This document shows, one piece after another, positions 55,586-64,000 of a DNA stretch of 64,000 bases. Made by a program: the position numbers and the translations under genes. The notes under the pieces were generated by a model. It was given only the letters and a program-made list of their open reading frames with translations, did not search any database and was not told the origin of the DNA. Positions within the stretch are counted from its first letter, which is position 1; each line of letters starts with the position of its first letter. Origin of the DNA: Congeria kusceri (Eukaryota > Mollusca > Bivalvia > Myida > Dreissenidae); NCBI GenBank assembly GCA_027627225.1, contig CM051027.1, forward strand, positions 87,156,451 through 87,220,450. Reading direction: 5' to 3'.

Positions 55586-58500
55586 TTTTACTCATTTAAT
55601 AAATCCATTTAAACCAAATAAAGCCGATTGCACAGCTAATGCTTAACCATATATACAGTGGCATTATATGAATAACCTTGGTAGAAGTTCACTAGATAAT
55701 GCTACACAGCAAATATCAAAGCTACTGAACAAGACAGTGGTCATGCAAACCAGAGTTCTGCATAGAATGCAGTTCTTAGAACAATTTAGAAATTGGACTA
55801 CGTGTTCAGGTGAGCTAAAATTTCTAGTTATAAATAGTCCTTCATTTTAAATCTAACTGAAAACTTAAAGTAAAACATATACCATAAACGTGAATTCACA
55901 TGAAAACACTGGAATGTGTATAAAAGTGTTTGTTTATTATAGTGTCACCCCTCGCGATTGAGGGCCAGCCAGTTTTGATTTATGAGACACCTTTCTACTG
56001 ATGAACATCTTTACTCCCGATTCCTATCCTATACGCCGGGCGCTTGGCAGGAAGGCAACCGGTAACCCTTGATTTAACTAGCTGCTGGGTAGGCAACCGG
56101 CCATATCAGAACAAGCCCTGTGTAGGACTCGAACCTTCGACCTCCCGCTCCGTAGGCGAACGCCGTGACCACTAGGCCACGGGGACGGTTTAAGTTTTCA
56201 GTTTATGTACATACAATGTACATAAAATACAAGCCAAAAATGAAATAACATATTTAAAGGGACCTGTTCACAGATGGACGAAATGACAATGTTCCAACTA
56301 TAAAAGAAAAGTGTATATAAAGGAGCAAAATCACACTACGGACAAAGAAATGTACTGTAAATCCGTTTCTTTCATGAGTAATTAGCAGTTGAAAATAATA
56401 CAATTATCACGTGTTTGTAACGCTAAACGATGGACTAATTTGGAGTGTTTCTGTTGTTTTCGTTATAATTGTTGACACTACATGGATCACTTACATAAAG
56501 TAAAAAATGCAGTGATATATATGGAAATCGGAATTGCCAAGAGGTTAAGGCGTTTGCCTTTTGGTCCGGAGGTCTGAGGTTGAACCCTGGTGGGAACAAC
56601 TTTTTTATTTTCTTGTTTTTTAATCCTTTTTCTCTTATTATGCTTGAGTTCTTTAGTTCCGATGCCTAAATCTGTCAAGTTCAGACATTTAATGGCATAG
56701 TTAAAAAAAAAGCTGCGAACACGTCCCTTTAACAATGCCGCATAACATATCTGGACTAAATACAGTACAAACAGAATTTCTGTTACACAAAATATATAAT
56801 CATCACAACTTATGAACCCTCATACTTAGACTTAATGAACATTTCCAGGCACCGGGTACTTTAATCACTCAGTTGAAGTCTCCACTGTGTTAGTCAAGGG
56901 TCAAGGTCAAGAGGTTGCTTGAAATTAATTTGAAATCATGTAATCTTCGAGACTTGAAAAATATTAAATTACAAAAATACTCACATTCACTTGATTTGAC
57001 ATACATGTACATTTAACAAGAACCTCTATATGTTGGTGTGAAAAGTACTTGGTTATTCACACACAAACTAACTACTCTTTGCCACCTAAACCAAATTTAA
57101 AACCACTTTTATTGTGGTATTTAGGCGATGAATTGAACAGAACCGTTTTTTTTTAGTTGAGTTGAAACTATAGTAACATTTAGAGATTGCCGTTAGAAAG
57201 AGAACATATTTAGTTTTTCTTATTATTTATTGATTTGACAAATGAGCAGCTTGTCTTTGACAGTATGTATACATATTTAAATTATTTAAAGAGTTTCCGA
57301 CAATTCATTTTTTAAGAACATTAACGATTATGAGGATTAAAAAAATATCACACGCGTTTTTAAGACAACAAACTCTGCTTGGTTCATAGGTTAATGAAAT
57401 GATTGTACCACAGTCGCTACATGAAAGCCAAATTATTAAAGCCAAAAGTCAATTTGTCACAACTAAGATAATCTTTTAAACATTGATGACTATTAATTGT
57501 GCATATATTTGCTACTAAAATATGCCGTAATGACCTTGATCGTTGACCTAAGTAGAAACTTTACTTACACATGCTATTAAATCCCCCATCCATGGTGTGG
57601 TACTAAAACATAACTCTGATCACTTTGTTTTGAAAATTATACTCTTAGACTTGTCACAGACTCATTCGAATAGTATCTCGACTTAGTATCTCGTTCCCTC
57701 GACTTAATATCTCGTTCCCTCGACTTAGTAGATCGTTCCCTCGACTTTGTATCTCGTTCCCTCGACTTAATATCTCGTGGGAACGAGATAAAAAAAAGAG
57801 TAGTGCATGTCACCTCTGTGCCACCGTAATTAACTCTGTAAATTCAGGTTCATTTTTGAAGAAAGGTGTTTAACAAATTTAGCAACAAAGTTGTTGATGT
57901 CCTGTTATTCAACACTTACAACAACCAGTACCGAAAATAACCGAAGAATATGATTGGCAGATATGCTGCACGTACTCGGCATCTGTTACCATGAAGAAAT
58001 CAAAGCGTTGAGGGCTGAAAGACTGCGGCTTTCCATATTAAGTTTAAGGTCACGACAAGATATTAGCACATTTTTAAGAAAACTAGTCCTTCAATAATAA
58101 TACTTCAAACTGATGTAATTTATGGGTGATAAATTAAGTTGTTAACATTGTATGACTTATCTGACATTTTATATATAATAAGACAATGCATAAAACAAAA
58201 AACACAATTTGAATAAAATACATATTCTATGCCATTTATAAAACAAAGTGTTAATATAATAAAACGAAGATGTGCTAATTCTTAAATGACTGAACTAAAT
58301 GCGCCATTATCTGTTCTGGTACTTGGCTAACATTTCACTACCGAAAGTATTAAATGCATATTTCAAAAGTGCTACGGTCATTATTTTCCAGGCGACTTGA
58401 ATACAACGGAGTCTGCCTTCTGGATAAGAGTACGAAAACTTTCCACGATGGACATAATACACGACGCCCGCGCGTCACCTTCAAGACGCAGACTGAAACG

Positions 58501-58594
58501 TAGGCGTTATGGCGACATTAACTTCTTAGATTGCGTCAAAGGTCGTCAAAATAGTCTTTCCACAATGTACATAATACACTACGCCCAATTGTAA
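55397..58594 (+). CDS. Predicted 167-aa secreted protein, second copy (unit 2/unit 3 junction)
   Basis: Exons 55397-55546, 55659-55809 and 58392-58594, with the same splice sites and phases as the copy at 49055. The encoded protein appears identical to it: signal peptide, helical exon with Asn-X-Thr sites, and Arg-rich tail. The identity shows how recent the amplification is, or that the copies are being homogenised. Confidence 0.45.
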
Positions 58595-61500
58595 ATATAT
58601 GCATTTGGTGTTCTTTCATTCATATTTCTTCATAAAATAATAAACGATTTGAGGTAAATAACCATTTTTTAAAGCAATTTTCAGAATTTGACCTTGAAAT
58701 GACCTTGACATTGACCTTTAGTGACCTTGAGCATAACCTTGTTTGAAAGCCCTTTAAGTGTACATTTGTTTTCATTAACATTTACAAATCTAAATATTGG
58801 CGTTGAATATTTATAACAGTAACAATAAGACAATGTGTTTCTTAAAAAACTAGCACTTCTTTTGGACGCCATCTTGGTTTCCATGGTAACATGCAGTATG
58901 CTAACTGTCCACCCTCGCGAACATTCAACTTTGGGCACTCCCCTACACAAATATGCAAAGAAACTGCCTGGACAAAAAATGCACACAAATTCCTCTAGGG
59001 ACTAGATTATGAGGCAGGACACCAAGTTCAGAATGGCCATTCCTGTTGGTCTCAAGTTGACCGTTTTTGTCAGATATTTTGGCAACCGGTGCCTCCTTTT
59101 ATTATCAAATATATGTGGGACAATATGTAGTTAAATGATATTGTTGTATTAAAGTAAGAATTTCATTTTTAATTGTGAATGTTGTTAAGTGTAATGGACG
59201 TTATATAATAGTTATAATGTACGTTACGTGACAACGTTATTTTTTACAACGATCACACAACCGTTTAAGGAAATGTGATGACAACGTTGTACTTTAGTCT
59301 TGCTTTTTTTGCAATAATTAACAGGTTTTAATATAAAGATTTAATGCTACACGTTGGAAAACAAGTGTTAGTTTTATGCAGTTGTTTTGCGATGTTAATT
59401 TTAGCAGTATTTTTGTCATCAAAGATCTAATAATCAAAATACTATTGTTAATGTAGATATAGATACTTTGGGAAACAAGCGTTAGTTGCATGCAGTTGTT
59501 TTGCGATGTTAATGGTAGCAGTATTTTTGTTTCAAAGAGCTAATAATCAAAATACTGTTGTTAATGTAGATATAGATTTTCTAGTTTTAAGTTTTGATTT
59601 GTGCAGCATCAGACAGCCATGTAATACATCAATAAACACGTAATTATGATATACAATTTTTCGCATACATTACGTATGTGTATATTTATTAGTTGCTATA
59701 CTTGAATATGCTCAAACACACATAACATGTATTCACGTTCGATTATTTTCTGAATACGAATTTACAGCTACTTCGTTTACGCGCGCGCGTACACAAAGGA
59801 TAGAAAGAACAAAGAAAGAAACAGTGGGTGTGTAGACAAAATAAAAGTTTTAATGGATTAATTCATTGTTTAATACTGTATTTGTTAGATCTAAACATAT
59901 AATATTTGGCCATAATAAAACAATAGAAAAATGCCGTTGTGTTTTAATGTCTTTCATTTAATGTAGTTCGGTTGTAACTTGTATAAAGGTTGGATTTTGA
60001 TTACATGTTATTACATAGCGTTGTCACAGCGTTCATGGGTGTCTACCTTTTTACATTGTATATACGTTGTAATTTAAGGTAATATTTAACGTATCACAGC
60101 GGTTTAAACTTTGATGTGATGGTGGTTGCAGGTGAAGGTACGGTCACCACGCAGTTACTGAATTCTGGGCAATTCAACTGCAAACAGGTGACGATGTATG
60201 GATTCAATATAATACAACATGGGTCGCCGGACAAGTGACAGCTTTACATGGATGGGGCAACTCTGAGTTTTCTGGCTTTTTAATTGGCTCGTAATTATCA
60301 CTGGAGATGTTAATATAGGGGCATAAATGGACAGTCTAGTGGCACAATACAAACTTCTAAATTGGTTCCTAGATTTGTTGTTTGGTTATTTGACATTTGT
60401 TTACCGTGGTTCAATGTTATATATCAATGCTTCCGTTCTACAATAAAAAGAAAACAAAGATCCAAATCTATTAGCTCTCCTGAGCACAAAGTGCTTAAGG
60501 GTAAGCTTTTCTGGTCAGTCAACGTCCGGCGTCGGTCGTCCGTCGTCGTCAACAATGTACTTAAACTTCTTCTTTGAACAATCCTGGCGGAATTTAACGA
60601 AACTTGGCAGGAATGTTCCTGGGATGTTATTTTAACAAATTCCTCAATACATTTGAATATCACTAAAACTCTGGTTGCCATGGCAACCAAACGCAAAAAG
60701 TGTAAAACTGCAAACGTCTTCTTGTTAGAAACCTCTGGCTGGATTTGAAAATAGTTTTTCATAGAAATGTTTCTTGCTTGACCCTCTGTCAAATTCCTTC
60801 ACATCATTTTGTTTCGTTACAAAACATAGCGGCCAATGGGCTTGTCAGTCTTCCTTATATGGCTATACTAAAAACTTTAAAAATCTTCTTGTCTGAAACC
60901 ACTTGCAAATTTATTCAAATCATTTTGATTTGTTAAAAAACCATGGCCCCCAGCTGACGGGGCAGTTTCTCTAAAGATATTATAATGACATGTACTTGCA
61001 TTAATTACAGTTTTGTTTTCCTTGACATTACTTAGCGCATACGAGTTGCTAGATCAAGTGATATGTCTAAAGCTATGTGCGGAGCAACAAATAAATGGGG
61101 TGCTGGAAAAGGCATGAGATTGACCAAACGTTTTAAATATTATGTTTGACAAAGATTACCATCCCAATAAAAAATTGGAGCAATAACGGATCGTTGTTAA
61201 AAATGTCCGGTCAGCGCAGCGGTTAGTAGGTAATTTAGGATTTAAATCCAAGTCCCAGCGCATATCTTGTTTTAAAAATCCACATTGGACCTTACATGTA
61301 TTTATAACAAAAACAGATGTCATTGAAACTACAATATAAACACAATTGTAATATGCCCCAAAACAGAAACTTCAGACTCTATATAAGTAAATATGTAGTA
61401 TAACCTTAAGAATTGCTACTGACGTAAATGCGTTGTATTTTTCATCATGTGTATTTTCATAGTACTCTCGGGTCGTGTCTACACGTTTTTGTACAAACGT

Positions 61501-61923
61501 TATATTTCACGGGTAAAAAAACACGTTGAATAAATATATTAATACAGCAATTGTACGCCGTCAATATTTGTTTTAACTTGTAACTTTATATATTTTTCTT
61601 ATGGAAGTATAGTACGTCCTGTCAAGTGGTATCTTCTTACCACGCCTCGACAAACGTGCGCTACACTCGTCCTAACAGACAAAGCCCATTTTACCACCAA
61701 ACGAGCGCACAACACTTTCAGAGTCGTATTAGCAATGATATTACTGATCTTGGTTGTGTCTTTTACGTGCGCCTTTGGGCGAAATCTCGAACATGTGACA
61801 AATGCAAATAAAACAGACATACAACCAGAAGCTGGAACGTCGAAGACATTGCCTGTTCTAAGCAGTAGAGAAGAAAGACTGGAGGTTTGTATATATTGTT
61901 ACTTTTTGTTCTGACATATGGAG
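55586..61923 (+). repeat. Tandem array, unit 3
   Basis: 6,338 bp. It differs from unit 2 by a five-base loss near 61216 (cagcgcagcggttag in place of the longer form) and few other changes. SINE 55942-56188 (minus), tRNA-like 56523-56600, truncated C1q 60109-60294. Confidence 0.95.
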
Positions 61924-62147
61924 TTTTACTCATTTAATAAATCCATTTAAACCAAATAAAGCCGATTGCACAGCTAATGCTTAACCATATATACAGTGGC
62001 ATTATATGAATAACCTTGGTAGAAGTTCACTAGATAATGCTACACAGCAAATATCAAAGCTACTGAACAAGACAGTGGTCATGCAAACCAGAGTTCTGCA
62101 TAGAATGCAGTTCTTAGAACAATTTAGAAATTGGACTACGTGTTCAG
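61735..62147 (+). CDS. Predicted secreted protein, third copy, cut by the window end
   Basis: Exon 1 (61735-61884, signal peptide) and exon 2 (61997-62147, helical exon) are intact and match the two complete copies. The basic terminal exon would lie at about 64730, beyond the window. Confidence 0.45.
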
Positions 62148-64000
62148 GTGAGCTAAAATTTCTAGTTATAAATAGTCCTTCATTTTAAATCTAACTGAAA
62201 ACTTAAAGTAAAACATATACCATAAACGTGAATTCACATGAAAACACTGGAATGTGTATAAAAGTGTTTGTTTATTATAGTGTCACCCCTCGCGATTGAG
62301 GGCCAGCCAGTTTTGATTTATGAGACACCTTTCTACTGATGAACATCTTTACTCCCGATTCCTATCCTATACGCCGGGCGCTTGGCAGGAAGGCAACCGG
62401 TAACCCTTGATTTAACTAGCTGCTGGGTAGGCAACCGGCCATATCAGAACAAGCCCTGTGTAGGACTCGAACCTTCGACCTCCCGCTCCGTAGGCGAACG
62501 CCGTGACCACTAGGCCACGGGGACGGTTTAAGTTTTCAGTTTATGTACATACAATGTACATAAAATACAAGCCAAAAATGAAATAACATATTTAAAGGGA
62601 CCTGTTCACAGATGGACGAAATGACAATGTTCCAACTATAAAAGAAAAGTGTATATAAAGGAGCAAAATCACACTACGGACAAAGAAATGTACTGTAAAT
62701 CCGTTTCTTTCATGAGTAATTAGCAGTTGAAAATAATACAATTATCACGTGTTTGTAACGCTAAACGATGGACTAATTTGGAGTGTTTCTGTTGTTTTCG
62801 TTATAATTGTTGACACTACATGGATCACTTACATAAAGTAAAAAATGCAGTGATATATATGGAAATCGGAATTGCCAAGAGGTTAAGGCGTTTGCCTTTT
62901 GGTCCGGAGGTCTGAGGTTGAACCCTGGTGGGAACAACTTTTTTATTTTCTTGTTTTTTAATCCTTTTTCTCTTATTATGCTTGAGTTCTTTAGTTCCGA
63001 TGCCTAAATCTGTCAAGTTCAGACATTTAATGGCATAGTTAAAAAAAAAGCTGCGAACACGTCCCTTTAACAATGCCGCATAACATATCTGGACTAAATA
63101 CAGTACAAACAGAATTTCTGTTACACAAAATATATAATCATCACAACTTATGAACCCTCATACTTAGACTTAATGAACATTTCCAGGCACCGGGTACTTT
63201 AATCACTCAGTTGAAGTCTCCACTGTGTTAGTCAAGGGTCAAGGTCAAGAGGTTGCTTGAAATTAATTTGAAATCATGTAATCTTCGAGACTTGAAAAAT
63301 ATTAAATTACAAAAATACTCACATTCACTTGATTTGACATACATGTACATTTAACAAGAACCTCTATATGTTGGTGTGAAAAGTACTTGGTTATTCACAC
63401 ACAAACTAACTACTCTTTGCCACCTAAACCAAATTTAAAACCACTTTTATTGTGGTATTTAGGCGATGAATTGAACAGAACCGTTTTTTTTTAGTTGAGT
63501 TGAAACTATAGTAACATTTAGAGATTGCCGTTAGAAAGAGAACATATTTAGTTTTTCTTATTATTTATTGATTTGACAAATGAGCAGCTTGTCTTTGACA
63601 GTATGTATACATATTTAAATTATTTAAAGAGTTTCCGACAATTCATTTTTTAAGAACATTAACGATTATGAGGATTAAAAAAATATCACACGCGTTTTTA
63701 AGACAACAAACTCTGCTTGGTTCATAGGTTAATGAAATGATTGTACCACAGTCGCTACATGAAAGCCAAATTATTAAAGCCAAAAGTCAATTTGTCACAA
63801 CTAAGATAATCTTTTAAACATTGATGACTATTAATTGTGCATATATTTGCTACTAAAATATGCCGTAATGACCTTGATCGTTGACCTAAGTAGAAACTTT
63901 ACTTACACATGCTATTAAATCCCCCATCCATGGTGTGGTACTAAAACATAACTCTGATCACTTTGTTTTGAAAATTATACTCTTAGACTTGTCACAGACT
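61924..64000 (+). repeat. Tandem array, unit 4 (partial)
   Basis: The first 2,077 bp of a further unit, with SINE 62280-62526 (minus) and tRNA-like segment 62861-62938. The array continues past the window, so the total copy number is unknown. Confidence 0.93.

Noticed and set aside
1..64000. CRISPR arrays, operons, bacterial regulatory sites
   Set aside because: Introns, SINEs and animal genes show nuclear eukaryotic DNA; the direct repeats are transposon cores or minisatellites without spacers.

Overview
This is eukaryotic, intron-containing, AT-rich DNA packed with short repeats. Four things suggest a bivalve mollusc: HINE/Pearl-like elements with tandem-repeat cores, tRNA-derived SINEs, a C1q-domain gene cluster, and a palindromic MITE family that I associate with dreissenid mussels. 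The species is an inference.

Left part (1-8,880). The 3' end of an unidentified single-pass membrane protein gene lies at 2,920-3,579. Around it are tandem-core repeats (1-1,750), palindromic MITEs, terminal-inverted-repeat MITEs and a minisatellite.

Central part (8,884-29,548, + strand). I can assemble 18 coding exons of the moonraker gene (KIAA0753/MNR/OFIP), a centriole and centriolar-satellite protein. Every splice junction is phase-compatible, and the joined reading frame is 3,234 nt (1,077 aa plus stop). One more exon-like block (22,292-22,379) fits the phases only as an alternative to exon 12. The introns are filled with HINE-like elements, MITEs and a nested DNA transposon.

Right part (about 31,700-64,000). 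This is a decayed and amplified locus of a secreted C1q-domain protein. A first copy (signal-peptide exon at 32,492, C1q exon at 39,571-40,015) is broken by small indels, a 26-bp duplication, a stop codon and a 2A-bearing non-LTR retrotransposon on the minus strand (about 33,490-37,022). A decayed integrase-core gene follows at 40,983-41,936. From 42,896 to the window end runs a head-to-tail array with a period of about 6.34 kb (three full units and a fourth cut off). Each unit carries a signal-peptide exon, a helical exon, a basic exon and a truncated C1q exon. The first three can be joined across unit junctions into a 167-aa secreted protein; two complete copies and one partial copy are visible.
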